This document shows, one piece after another, positions 15,670 to 23,892 of a stretch of 35,101 bases of DNA. The notes under the pieces were generated by a model that worked only from the letters and a program-made list of their open reading frames with translations, ran no database searches and had not been told where the DNA came from. The position numbers and the translations under genes were made by a program. Position 1 is the stretch's first letter. Each line of letters begins with the position of its first letter. The DNA comes from Gammaproteobacteria bacterium (GTDB lineage: Bacteria; Pseudomonadota; Gammaproteobacteria; Steroidobacterales; Foliamicaceae): positions 22,229-57,329 of the forward strand of contig VYBN01000019.1 in assembly GCA_009844425.1 (NCBI GenBank), in the 5' to 3' direction.

Positions 15670-16533
15670 TCAGTCGCCCTTTACTTGGGTGCGCCGCAGT
15701 ATCGCGACGTAAATCAGCGCGGTAGCGAACATGGTCAGGCTGTAGGTTGCGGCCGGCACCGTCGCTAGCCCACCGCCGAACAGTAGCACTGCGATCGCGA
15801 TGGCCAGCGTCCCGTTCTGCAGCCCGCATTCAATCGCGATGGCCGTTCTTTGTTTCGCCCCGGTGGCCAGCCACCGCGCCAGCAGGTAGGCAATCACCAT
15901 CATCAGCAGGTTCAGGGCCAGAGTGGCCAGTCCGGCCTGGGCGTAGTAGTCGGCCAGGTTATCAAGTTCCTGATAGATGGCTCCCGCGAGCACCAGCACG
16001 AACAAGACGGCGGAAACGGTCCGGGCCGTCGGTTCGATCCGCAGAGCAATACGCTCGGCATAACGACGGACAAGCAGGCCGATCACGACCGGGACGGTGA
16101 CGATCAGGAAAACGCTGATCGCCGTGTCGGCGACCGTGACGTCCTGCATGGCCTGCTCGCCGATGAAGTGGCCATAGGCGAAGACGACCACAAGCGGGAC
16201 CGTGATCACGCTCAGCAGGCTGATCACCGCGGTCAGCGAGATCGATAGCGCGACGTCGCCACGCGCAAATGACGTCAGGAGGTTGGAGGTCACTCCGCCC
16301 GGGGCGGCGGCAATGATCATCATTCCGAGGGCGAGTTCCGGCGCCATGGGCCAGACGCTGGCAAGGAAAAAGGCGACTGCCGGCAGCACGATGATCTGCG
16401 ACATCGCGCCGACCGCGAAATCCCGCGGGCGACGCGCTACCCGGACAAAATCATCGAAGGTAAGCCCCAGCCCAAGCGCCAGCATGATAAACGCAAGCGC
16501 CAGCGGCAGAACGACGTCAGTCACAAATCCCAT
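15670..16533 (-). CDS. Bile acid:sodium symporter (BASS) family transporter
   Basis: This 287-residue inner-membrane protein has about ten hydrophobic helices and no signal peptide. It matches the BASS family, in which sodium gradients drive uptake of bile acids, pantothenate, pyruvate or similar organic anions. LTFDDFVRVARRPRDFAVGAMSQIIVLPAVAF is split here as the early loop plus helix; the sodium-site segments are AAAPGGVTSNLLTSFARGD and IECGLQNGTLAIAIA (family GxQN). The stop lies close to the convergent small gene and the start is 27 bases after the DUF4143-type ATPase gene, so it may be read from the same transcript. The substrate cannot be deduced. Confidence 0.9.
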   Translation of the reverse strand: MGFVTDVVLPLALAFIMLALGLGLTFDDFVRVARRPRDFAVGAMSQIIVLPAVAFFLASVWPMAPELALGMMIIAAAPGGVTSNLLTSFARGDVALSISLTAVISLLSVITVPLVVVFAYGHFIGEQAMQDVTVADTAISVFLIVTVPVVIGLLVRRYAERIALRIEPTARTVSAVLFVLVLAGAIYQELDNLADYYAQAGLATLALNLLMMVIAYLLARWLATGAKQRTAIAIECGLQNGTLAIAIAVLLFGGGLATVPAATYSLTMFATALIYVAILRRTQVKGD

Positions 16534-16560
16534 GCCTTCTCCTGAACTTGGTTATCCCGC

Positions 16561-17718
16561 TTACAGCGTAAGCTTGCCGACATCACGCAAGGGGAATGCA
16601 GTGATGGATTTTGCCAAAGGGTACTCCTGCTCGCCCGGATAGAGCACCCACAGGTGGTCAAGCTGTAAATCCTTCCCTACGATGTGCATGGACCGGGTGG
16701 TACTGGGAGCGTCCGTGCACTTGAATTCAAACCCCCAACGACGGCCGCGCCGAAGTAGCAGCAGGTCGAGTTCGGCGCCGCGCTGGGTTCGGTAGAAGTA
16801 GGAATCTCGGGATCCGTGGGCGATCATTGTCTGTTCCAGCGCAAAGCCCTCCCAGCTCGCGCCATAGCGCGGATGCATGGCCAACTCGGATGAGGATTGC
16901 AGTCCCAGGAGAAAATGCAGGATGCCACTGTCGCGTAGATACACCTTGGGACTCTTGATGAGCCTTTTTCCCAGGTTTTCGAACCAGGGCGGCAACAATC
17001 GGACCATGAACGCGCCAGCCAGCAGGTCGCGGTATTGATTGACGTGGCGCTCGCTTGCGTCCATAGATCGGGCCAGTTCCGAGGCATTCCAGGTCTGGCC
17101 GTGGAAATGGGCGAGCATGCGCCAGAAACGACCCAGTGCTACCGGAGGCACACGCGCCGCCAGCGCCGGAATGTCCCGCTCAAGAAAGGTCTGCGAGAAG
17201 GATTCGGTCCAGCGCCACCAGGCTTTCTCGGTTTGCGCCAGATACGCGCGCGGGAACCCCCCGCGCATCCACAGCCGTGTCTGGTTCCCGGGGCCGGTTT
17301 CCCGCAACGAAAAGCCGCTGACATCAACAAACCGGATGCGCCCGGCAAGCGATTCGGACACGCCCTGGATCATGTCCACAGAAGCGCTGCCCAGCAGAAG
17401 GAATTGCGCCTGCCGATTCGGATCGTCGCACAGGGGCCGCAATGTGGCAAACAGATCGGGCAAGCGCTGGACCTCATCAATGACGATCAGGCCCCGGCTT
17501 TCCCGCAAGAGTGTTTCCGGTGTGGTGGAGAGTGCTTCGCGCGCCGCGGCAGTCTCCAGGTCGTAGAGTGTGGAAGCTCCTTCCCAGTCCTTCGTGACTT
17601 GGTGTGCAAGCGTGGTTTTTCCAACTTGGCGCGCGCCCAGCAGAGCCACGACCGGCGACTCGCGCAAGCCTCGCCGGATCGCGGCCATAAGGGCGGGGCG
17701 TTGTAGCAATCCGCTCAT
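16561..17718 (-). CDS. AAA+ ATPase with C-terminal DUF4143 domain
   Basis: The 385-residue protein has the AAA_14 plus DUF4143 architecture. Walker A is LGARQVGKTTLA (28-39), Walker B is LIVIDEVQRLPD, and sensor-like LLLGSASVDM follows. The C-terminal half contains SPKVYLRDSGILHFLLGL and GASWEGFALEQ, hallmark DUF4143 segments. FYRTQRGAELDLLLLRRGRRWGFEFK resembles a PD-(D/E)xK nuclease-like core (E-x-D...E-x-K). Members are common, often duplicated and poorly characterised; roles linked to mobile DNA or toxin-like behaviour have been suggested but not settled. It sits upstream of a BASS transporter gene and beside a tRNA and a toxin-antitoxin pair, a typical accessory position. Confidence 0.88.
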   Translation of the reverse strand: MSGLLQRPALMAAIRRGLRESPVVALLGARQVGKTTLAHQVTKDWEGASTLYDLETAAAREALSTTPETLLRESRGLIVIDEVQRLPDLFATLRPLCDDPNRQAQFLLLGSASVDMIQGVSESLAGRIRFVDVSGFSLRETGPGNQTRLWMRGGFPRAYLAQTEKAWWRWTESFSQTFLERDIPALAARVPPVALGRFWRMLAHFHGQTWNASELARSMDASERHVNQYRDLLAGAFMVRLLPPWFENLGKRLIKSPKVYLRDSGILHFLLGLQSSSELAMHPRYGASWEGFALEQTMIAHGSRDSYFYRTQRGAELDLLLLRRGRRWGFEFKCTDAPSTTRSMHIVGKDLQLDHLWVLYPGEQEYPLAKSITAFPLRDVGKLTL

Positions 17719-17837
17719 AATATGTTGGTTATTCTACAACAAATGAATGAATACCTACATTATTGAAACAATCAGGGAGCAGATCCTTGATTGTGCGCCA
17801 CGTTGAGAGTGCGCCGAACCACGAAATAGAGCTTGAA

Positions 17838-17910
<73 letters not shown>

Positions 17911-17950
17911 ATGGCGGCTGCGGTCAGGAAGTGACCGGCAGCGGGACGCA

Positions 17951-17977
17951 ATTTTAGCCCGCATCAGAGCTCGTCAA
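17951..17977 (-). promoter_or_regulatory. Promoter of tRNA-Ala
   Basis: On the minus strand, TTGACG (17977-17972) and TAAAAT (17956-17951) are 15 bases apart, and the segment after the -10 box is GC-rich, as in stringently controlled stable-RNA promoters. The -35 box overlaps the vapC stop codon. The tRNA would start about 34 bases downstream of the transcription start. Confidence 0.45.
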
Positions 17978-18381
17978 TCGCCAAGAACGTCGATCCCCTC
18001 GACTTTTGCCGCGCGTGCGAGCGCTTTGTCCAGTGTGGCCAGTAGCGCGGTTATGCGTAATGCCAACTCAAGGTAGAGCGCGTCGTAGAAGGTAATGCCG
18101 TGCTTTCGCGCCAGATCCATGGCCGCGCGAAAGTTTGGATCCGGATCGGTTCGAATGGGCAATTCCGCCAGGGCCTCCAATCTCTGCTCGGACATCCGGC
18201 GCGAAAGGCGCCCCCGGCGTTCGGCAACCAGTAGGGCATTGCGCATTTCCAGGTGCCAGATGCGCGGCACATAAGCGTTGTGTGTCGCAAGAAGCTGACT
18301 TGCCGCATCTGCTTGGGGTGCGGTCTCGTCATCCAGCAGCCACGCCAGCGAGACGGATGCGTCCAGCACCAGATTGCTCAA
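17974..18381 (-). CDS. PIN-domain toxin (VapC type)
   Basis: The 135-residue protein is a PIN-domain ribonuclease. The acidic metal-binding residues are in place: Asp7 (LVLDAS), Glu45 (IWHLEMRNAL), Asp100 (TFYDALYLELA) and Asp118 (LATLDKAL). VapC toxins cut specific RNAs, often initiator tRNA or the 23S sarcin-ricin loop, when their antitoxin is degraded. It overlaps the upstream antitoxin gene by ATGA, the normal antitoxin-first toxin-second arrangement. Its stop codon lies within the tRNA-Ala promoter. The target is not predictable. Confidence 0.9.
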   Translation of the reverse strand: MSNLVLDASVSLAWLLDDETAPQADAASQLLATHNAYVPRIWHLEMRNALLVAERRGRLSRRMSEQRLEALAELPIRTDPDPNFRAAMDLARKHGITFYDALYLELALRITALLATLDKALARAAKVEGIDVLGD

Positions 18382-18629
18382 AAGCGATGATCCTCATGCC
18401 GCCAGGCAAGAATCTCGTTGCGCGATGCCTTGACGCGCTTCCAGCGTTCACGGCGCTCCTCGAAGCGATCGACGGCAGCCTGTCGAGCGTCGCGTTTCCG
18501 GGAAATAGCGGGAACCAGGTGGGCGATTGTCTTGCCATGGCGTGTGATGGCGATTGTTTCTCCGGACTCGACGCTGCGCAGAATTTCTGCGAGATGGGCC
18601 TTTGCCTGGGTAGCGGTGATTTCATTCAT
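18378..18629 (-). CDS. Phd/YefM-type antitoxin
   Basis: This 83-residue protein begins with NEITATQAKAHLAEILRSVESGETIAITRHGKTIAHLVP in broken form across residues 2-41, the standard Phd/YefM DNA-binding fold. The C-terminus is charged (ERRERWKRVKASRNEIL) and should wrap around the PIN toxin encoded next. The four-base ATGA overlap with the toxin gene couples their translation. Antitoxins of this type usually repress their own operon; a candidate operator is the imperfect palindrome GTTGAATTAAC at 18642-18652, 13 bases before the start. No strong ribosome binding site is seen (AAAAAAG). Confidence 0.9.
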   Translation of the reverse strand: MNEITATQAKAHLAEILRSVESGETIAITRHGKTIAHLVPAISRKRDARQAAVDRFEERRERWKRVKASRNEILAWRHEDHRF

Positions 18630-18641
18630 CTTTTTTGACTA

Positions 18642-18652
18642 GTTGAATTAAC
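18642..18652. promoter_or_regulatory. Candidate operator of the toxin-antitoxin pair
   Basis: GTTGAATTAAC is an 11-base palindrome with one mismatched pair, in the A/T-rich stretch just upstream of the antitoxin start. It is a reasonable autoregulatory site, by analogy with other Phd-type operons. Confidence 0.3.
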
Positions 18653-18701
18653 CAGACATATTGTAAACGAAGAAAACATGCCGCTTGCCAGCCGGCGGGC
18701 G

Positions 18702-18754
18702 GGATACCCTCGTATCCAGGGGAGGGCGGGACGCCGCGAGGGACATGCCCTCGC
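18702..18754. repeat. Tandem hairpins between the gabD-like gene and the antitoxin gene
   Basis: Two perfect hairpins: GGATAC-CCTC-GTATCC at 18702-18717 and GCGAGGG-ACATG-CCCTCGC at 18736-18754. The second, read on the minus strand, carries GGGAGCGAGGGC, the block also found beside the hairpin at 1790-1811. They may end the dehydrogenase transcript, which stops at 18761, but there is no U-run; a dispersed repeat is equally likely. Confidence 0.45.
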
Positions 18755-18760
18755 TCCCGT

Positions 18761-20230
18761 TTAGCGGTCAAGGCCGCCCACGCAGAGGTACTTGATGTCC
18801 ATGTAGTCGTCCATGCCGTAGCGGGAGCCTTCGCGGCCCCAGCCGCTGGCCTTGACGCCGCCGAAGGGCGCCATTTCGCTGGAAATGATGCCTTCGTTCA
18901 TGCCCACCATCCCGTATTCGAGCGCCTCGGCTACCCGCCAGACGCGCCCGATGTCGCGGCTGTAGACGTAGGCGCACAAGCCGGCGTCGGTGTCGTTGGC
19001 CAGCGCGATGGCTTCGGCTTCGTCCTTGAAGCGGGTCAATGCCGCGACCGGCCCGAAGATTTCGTTGCGGAACACCGGCATGTCGGGAGTCACGTCGCGA
19101 AGTACCGTATGCGGATAGAAGCACTCCCCAAGATCGGCGGGCTCTCCGCCCATCACGCAGTCCGCACCCGCCGCGATGGATGCGCTGACCAATCCAGTGA
19201 CTTTCTCGATCGCCTCGGTGTTGATCAGCGGCCCCTGTGTCACGCCTTCGTCCGCTCCGTTGCCCAGGACCAGCTCGCCGGTGGCCGCCACCAGGCGCTC
19301 GCAGAACTCGTCGTAGATGCTGTCCTGTACCAGGAAGCGGTTGGCGCATACGCAGGTCTGGCCGCTGTTGCGGTATTTCGAGAGCAGGGCGCCGGCAATG
19401 GCGTCGTCCAGGTCGGCGTCGTCGAACACGATGAACGGCGCGTTGCCGCCCAGTTCCATGGTCGTGCGCTTGAGCGAGGGGGCGCATTGTTCCTCCAGCA
19501 GCTTGCCCACCGCGGTGCTGCCGGTGAAGCTGAGCTTGCGTACCAGCGGACTGCCAGTCAGCTCCGCGCCGATCTCCTGCGGGTCGCCCACCACCACATT
19601 GAAGCAACCCGCCGGAAAACCCGCCCGCTCGGCCAGTTCCGCCATCGCCAGCGCGGACAGGGGCGTGTCCTCGGCCGGCTTGACCACGACGGTGCAGCCA
19701 GCCGCGAGTGCCGGCGCGACCTTGCGCGCGATCATCGCGTTGGGAAAGTTCCAGGGCGTTATCGCCGCGACCACGCCCACCGGCTGGCGTATGCAGACGG
19801 CGCGCGTATGCGGAGTTGCGCCCGAGAACACGTCGCCGTCGGCGCGCTTGGCCTGCTCGGCAAACCACTCGATGAAGGAGGCGCCGTACTGGATTTCGCC
19901 GCGGGACTCGAACAGCGTCTTGCCCTGCTCGGCGGTCATCAGCACCGCAAGGTCCTCGGCCGCCTCGATCGTCAGTTCGTACCAGCGCCGGAGAATGCTG
20001 GCGCGTTCCTTGACCGTGGTTTGGCGCCATTCCCCGAACGCCCGGTGGGCGGCCTCGATGGCGCGCCGCGTGTCGGCCGCGTTGGCCGTGCGGACCTCTG
20101 CGATCGTCGCGCCTGTGGCGGGATTGCTTACGGCCAGAACCTCACGCGCCTCGCCAGCCTCCCAAGCGCCATCCACGTATGACGTGGTTCTAAGCAGGAG
20201 CTGATCCTGGAGTGCGGGAACCTGTTGCAT
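18761..20230 (-). CDS. gabD: NAD(P)-dependent succinate-semialdehyde dehydrogenase
   Basis: This 489-residue aldehyde dehydrogenase oxidises succinate semialdehyde to succinate, the last step of GABA degradation. The cofactor segment ITPWNFPNAMIARK is at 157-170 and the Gly motif is FTGSTAVGK. The general base is Glu259 (MELGGNAPFIVFDDADLD). The nucleophile is Cys293 in NSGQTCVCANRF; the second Cys two residues later is the redox pair typical of GabD. EIFGPVAALTRF and FGGVKASGWGREGSRYG complete the fold. No gabT (transaminase) neighbour is present, so the aldehyde source is unknown. It stands alone, divergent from the TonB-receptor operon. Confidence 0.92.
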   Translation of the reverse strand: MQQVPALQDQLLLRTTSYVDGAWEAGEAREVLAVSNPATGATIAEVRTANAADTRRAIEAAHRAFGEWRQTTVKERASILRRWYELTIEAAEDLAVLMTAEQGKTLFESRGEIQYGASFIEWFAEQAKRADGDVFSGATPHTRAVCIRQPVGVVAAITPWNFPNAMIARKVAPALAAGCTVVVKPAEDTPLSALAMAELAERAGFPAGCFNVVVGDPQEIGAELTGSPLVRKLSFTGSTAVGKLLEEQCAPSLKRTTMELGGNAPFIVFDDADLDDAIAGALLSKYRNSGQTCVCANRFLVQDSIYDEFCERLVAATGELVLGNGADEGVTQGPLINTEAIEKVTGLVSASIAAGADCVMGGEPADLGECFYPHTVLRDVTPDMPVFRNEIFGPVAALTRFKDEAEAIALANDTDAGLCAYVYSRDIGRVWRVAEALEYGMVGMNEGIISSEMAPFGGVKASGWGREGSRYGMDDYMDIKYLCVGGLDR

Positions 20231-20302
20231 GAGCGACCGTATTTTCGTGCCTCGTCAAGATCATTATTGTCGCACCAAAGCACAGCTCTCTACACACCAC
20301 TC

Positions 20303-20346
20303 TGTTATACATCGTCTGGATTCAAGATTTATATGTTATAACATAT
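20303..20346. promoter_or_regulatory. Palindromic operator candidate upstream of the TonB-receptor operon
   Basis: ATATGTTATAACATAT at 20331-20346 is a perfect 16-base palindrome. A related site, TGTTATACA, starts at 20303, with the shared TGTTATA placed 31 bases apart, about three DNA turns. The sites lie 75-118 bases before the receptor start in an A/T-rich spacer. TGTTATA/TATAACA halves resemble those described for Zur boxes, but the halves overlap here, so the regulator is not identified. No B12-type riboswitch was seen. Confidence 0.45.
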
Positions 20347-20420
20347 CATTTTATCGACGGAGGACATTTCGGGGTGGCCTGCGTCGCCGTCGAATCGGCT
20401 GAATCTCGGGAGCATATTCA

Positions 20421-22616
20421 ATGGAATTTTCCAACCATGTGTTCGGTGGCGTCGCAGCCGCCGTTGCGGCACTGATGCCGATGGACCTCGCGCTTGCGCA
20501 GTCGGCCGGCGCCGTTGAAGCGCAGGAATTCGATGAAATCGTAGTTACGGCTACGCGCCTCGCGAAACCACTGCTCGAAGTCCCTGCTTCAATCACTGTT
20601 CAATCCACCGCTGAACTTCGTCAGAAGGGATTCGTAGTCGGCACGGACGAATTTCGTGGTGTGCCTGGCGTCTTTGTTCGTCGTGGCGGGGGAGACAACG
20701 ACGAGTATCCGGTGATCTCGATTCGAGGGGTTACCGGAGATCACGGTAACGACCAGTTCCTTCCAATGATTGACGGCGTGCCCTTTATCGGTCCAAACGA
20801 AGAGGTGCTGCTTTATGAAGTCCCGTACGGTGTTGTCGATTCCATTGAAATTGTTCGTGGCCCCGTGTCTGCGCTCTATGGGCGCGGTGGTATCGCGGGC
20901 GCCGTAAACTATCGTACGCGGCCCATAGGATCAGATCGAACAGAAATCGCCCTTAGCGGCGGAAATCAAGGGTTTTCGCGAGGCGAAGCGCACATTGAAA
21001 GAGCCTTTGACAATGGCGCCGGCATACTGCTCAGCGCAAGCTACGAGGACTTCGAGGGTTGGCGGGAGAATAGCAACCGCGAGCTTGGCAGTGTCTTTCT
21101 CAAGGGCTCGATGCCGGTTAGATCAAGTGGAACCTTGAATGCTTACCTGACGTACTACGATCGACTGTCTGAGGTGCCCAGCGTGATTCCGGTATTGGAG
21201 GACGGAACACTCGTTGACGTAGCAGGTGGCCCGGAATCCTACATTGGGTATGCACCAACGTTCAACGACGTCGAAGGACTGATTACTGCTGTGAAATACG
21301 AGCATTCGGTCAGCGATACACTGGACCTTCAGTTCACCGGTCAGTTACGAAATTACGACAAGGAAACAAGGCTGAATTTCTATTCGTCGGGCGCATTTGA
21401 CCCCACAACCACAACAATGGGTGTCAATGGTTTTGGATCGGCCAGCGATACAACCATCTACTACGGTGAGGGGACCGTGAATTGGAGCGCCGGCCAGCAC
21501 TCAATCGTCGCCGGCATCAGTGCCGAGCGGGCAGAACTCGATGTTGAAGAACGTTGGAGCGGGCAATACGGTTTTACGTTTTTCTGCGGGTTCAAATTCT
21601 ACGCCGTTTACATAGACTACTCGACAGGTCAGGTTACCAACGGCGAGCATCCGTGCTTCGTGCGTAACTCACTCAGTTCAGCCGCAGATGTAACCAACAC
21701 GTTTTTTGGCGCCTTTATCCAGGATGAGATTGCGCTGACCGACCGCTGGACATTGACCCTGGGGCTTCGCTACGACGAGTTTGATCGCGTAGCAGACTTC
21801 AGTGTTCCGACCGAACAGCGTGCTACCGGTGATGCCGATGCCGTCACGCCGAAAGCAACCATCAGTTACGGGTACGGAGACGGCATGTTCTACGGCAGCT
21901 ATGGCAAGGGCTTCAACTCAAACTTTGGACCGTTCTTCCAGTGGAACCCCCAACAGTATGTGCGAGATGAAAAGCCAACCACCCTCGACAGCTACGAGCT
22001 GGGATGGAAGGGCCGTGGCTTGGGCGGCCGCCTTGAATGGGAGACGGCAGTCTTCCTTCTTGAGCAGAAAGACCGTCGGCTGTTCGTCTCGAACCCGGAC
22101 CCGCTCGGCCCTTCGAGCCTTGCGACGACCGGGCAGGTTTACTCAAGTCGTGGCCTGGAGGCCGCGCTGAGGTTTCGGCCCACACAACGCACGAGCGGCA
22201 CCTTGACTTACGCGCACATCGATCCCGAGTGGGATGAACTGATCCTGGCGGGAAGCTTTGGCGCACCGGATCAGGACTTTTCCGGAGCAACACCAACCGG
22301 TGTGGCGGAAAACACATTTTATCTGGAACTGGAGCATCAGTTTGCAAGCTGGGTTACCGCTCGACTGACGTACGAGTGGTATGACGACTATTTCGTTGAG
22401 CTTACCAACAATATAACCACGGGCAGCTATGACCTGCTTGGGCTCTCGGCAACTTTCACCGTGAACGAGAGGGCCGTTGTGGACGTTTCGATTACCAATT
22501 TGATTGACGAGGAGTATTACTTCTACTTTGATGCTTTCGGTGATCACACCAAGGCAGCGACAGCAACTCCCGGCGTGCCGAGACTTGCCCGCGCCACCTT
22601 GCGTTGGCGATTCTGA
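20421..22616 (+). CDS. TonB-dependent outer membrane receptor
   Basis: This 731-residue outer-membrane receptor has a signal peptide ending near ALA-26, a TonB box (EIVVTA, 39-44), an N-terminal plug (ISIRGVTGDHG, MIDGVPFIGPNE, VRGPVSALYGRGGIAGAVNY) and a C-terminal barrel ending in Phe (RWRF). It would import a metal chelate, cobalamin or other large substrate using TonB energy. A loop between two Cys (FFCGF and EHPCF, roughly 30 residues apart) may be disulfide-bonded. GGGAG lies eight or so bases before ATG 20421. The gene starts an operon with a binding lipoprotein, FecCD permease and ATPase, so the substrate passes through both membranes. Base use is more A/T-rich than in surrounding genes, which hints at transfer. 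Confidence 0.93.
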   Translation: MEFSNHVFGGVAAAVAALMPMDLALAQSAGAVEAQEFDEIVVTATRLAKPLLEVPASITVQSTAELRQKGFVVGTDEFRGVPGVFVRRGGGDNDEYPVISIRGVTGDHGNDQFLPMIDGVPFIGPNEEVLLYEVPYGVVDSIEIVRGPVSALYGRGGIAGAVNYRTRPIGSDRTEIALSGGNQGFSRGEAHIERAFDNGAGILLSASYEDFEGWRENSNRELGSVFLKGSMPVRSSGTLNAYLTYYDRLSEVPSVIPVLEDGTLVDVAGGPESYIGYAPTFNDVEGLITAVKYEHSVSDTLDLQFTGQLRNYDKETRLNFYSSGAFDPTTTTMGVNGFGSASDTTIYYGEGTVNWSAGQHSIVAGISAERAELDVEERWSGQYGFTFFCGFKFYAVYIDYSTGQVTNGEHPCFVRNSLSSAADVTNTFFGAFIQDEIALTDRWTLTLGLRYDEFDRVADFSVPTEQRATGDADAVTPKATISYGYGDGMFYGSYGKGFNSNFGPFFQWNPQQYVRDEKPTTLDSYELGWKGRGLGGRLEWETAVFLLEQKDRRLFVSNPDPLGPSSLATTGQVYSSRGLEAALRFRPTQRTSGTLTYAHIDPEWDELILAGSFGAPDQDFSGATPTGVAENTFYLELEHQFASWVTARLTYEWYDDYFVELTNNITTGSYDLLGLSATFTVNERAVVDVSITNLIDEEYYFYFDAFGDHTKAATATPGVPRLARATLRWRF

Positions 22617-22641
22617 TTTAGCGAATGAGGCAACAAAGCGC

Positions 22642-22674
22642 GCAGCGGGGAAGCCAGCCGGGCTTCCCCGCTGC
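22642..22674 (+). terminator. Strong hairpin between the receptor gene and the binding-protein gene
   Basis: GCAGCGGGGAAGCC and GGCTTCCCCGCTGC form a perfect 14-base-pair stem around the loop AGCCG. No U-run follows and the next ribosome binding site is about 8 bases downstream. It may protect the upstream mRNA end or partly terminate transcription, so that the receptor is made in excess over the transporter. Confidence 0.55.
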
Positions 22675-22692
22675 AGCAGGAAAGGAGATCCA

Positions 22693-23892
22693 ATGCGCAG
22701 TTTGATGATGGTGACCGCGCTGCTCTGTATCGCCGCCTGCTGTAACGAGAGTTCGGAATCCGCAACAGATATCGCACAGAGTGAGGCGCCGCAAGATGCC
22801 ACGCTACTCGAGATGAAGCACGCGGAGACCTTTAAGGTTTACGAACGAGATGGATACCGAATCGTTGATCTGCGCGCACCGCTTGTAAGCTGGGGGGGAT
22901 CGGCCCAGGGCGCGGACCGCAGCGCGAGGATAGTCCTGGCGCCGAAGACGCTTGACGCGCCTCCTTTGATCGGACACCTGGAGGATGCCGTTGTCGTTCG
23001 AACGCCAGTTGAGCGAATTGCGGTCAATGACGGGTCGCTGGAGGCGATTGTTGTTGCATTGGAGGTTGAGGATCGGCTGGTCGCGGTCGGTGGAGTCAAG
23101 AGCTACAACGACAGTATCCGCGCACTGGCGAGGTCGGGAGAGCTGGCTCAGATAGGCTACGGCTGGCATTCGCCTCCCAACCTTGGTCCGCTGCTGGAAT
23201 CGGAACCGGATGTGTTCCTTATGGATCTCGGGGACCTCGGGTACGCAGAGCACTACAAACGGATCAAGGATCTTGGCGTGCCCGTTGTTCCTGTCTTCCT
23301 TGAGTCGGAAACTTCGTACATGGGTCCCGTGGACTACGTACGGCTTGTCGGCATGATGTCGGGCCGCGAGGCAGAAGCTGACGCATTCGTCGCTATGGTT
23401 GCCGAAAATGTTCGCGACCTCAGATCATTGGTCGCGGACAGACCACCACGGACGGTACTTAACGCCTGGTACGATGGAAGTGGACGCTGGATGGCTACAG
23501 TCAGGAATGCAGAAAATGCGCTTCTGGAGGATGCCGGCGGAATCAATCCAATGGCTGAGCCGGATGATGTTCGTCTGGACAATTTTGTCCGGGTTGGAAC
23601 CGAGGTGCTGCTGGAAAGAGGACGCGATGTCGATTGCTGGATCATACGCGACTCTCACTCCATGGCCTTTGACGATGTGGCTGTGCTGGAAAACTTCAGA
23701 TCCTGGCGCGAGGGTTGCCTGTTTGCCAGCGATGGCATGGCCAACGTGGAAGCCGATGCTTTCGATCTCTATGAGACCGGTCCTATCAGGCCAGACCTGG
23801 TTTTGGGGGATATGGTCCGAATGCTTCATCCTGATGCACGGGATGAGCCGTTCGTCTATTACCGTCCGGACACAAAAACGGTACGCCCTTGA
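22693..23892 (+). CDS. Substrate-binding lipoprotein of a FecCD-type ABC importer
   Basis: The 399-residue protein has a lipoprotein signal with lipobox IAAC, Cys16 being the likely lipidated residue, followed by a second Cys and an acidic linker. The mature part fits the class III (BtuF/FhuD-type) periplasmic binding protein: IVALEVEDRLVAVGGVKSY near the start of lobe 1, EPDVFLMDLGDLGY, the long helix with YVRLVGMMSGREAEADAFVAMV, and a C-terminal lobe. It passes a ligand from the TonB receptor to the permease encoded next. AAAGGAG precedes ATG 22693. Its stop overlaps the permease TTG start (TTGA). The ligand is not predictable; iron chelates, haem or cobalamin are typical. Confidence 0.87.
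   Translation: MRSLMMVTALLCIAACCNESSESATDIAQSEAPQDATLLEMKHAETFKVYERDGYRIVDLRAPLVSWGGSAQGADRSARIVLAPKTLDAPPLIGHLEDAVVVRTPVERIAVNDGSLEAIVVALEVEDRLVAVGGVKSYNDSIRALARSGELAQIGYGWHSPPNLGPLLESEPDVFLMDLGDLGYAEHYKRIKDLGVPVVPVFLESETSYMGPVDYVRLVGMMSGREAEADAFVAMVAENVRDLRSLVADRPPRTVLNAWYDGSGRWMATVRNAENALLEDAGGINPMAEPDDVRLDNFVRVGTEVLLERGRDVDCWIIRDSHSMAFDDVAVLENFRSWREGCLFASDGMANVEADAFDLYETGPIRPDLVLGDMVRMLHPDARDEPFVYYRPDTKTVRP

Noticed and set aside
17724..17742. TGTTG...CAACA inverted repeat before the DUF4143-type ATPase gene as an operator
   Set aside because: Only five paired bases; too weak to support.
20231..20420. Cobalamin or other riboswitch before the TonB receptor
   Set aside because: The spacer is only 190 bases and A/T-rich, and no B12-box-like conserved core is seen; a protein operator fits better.
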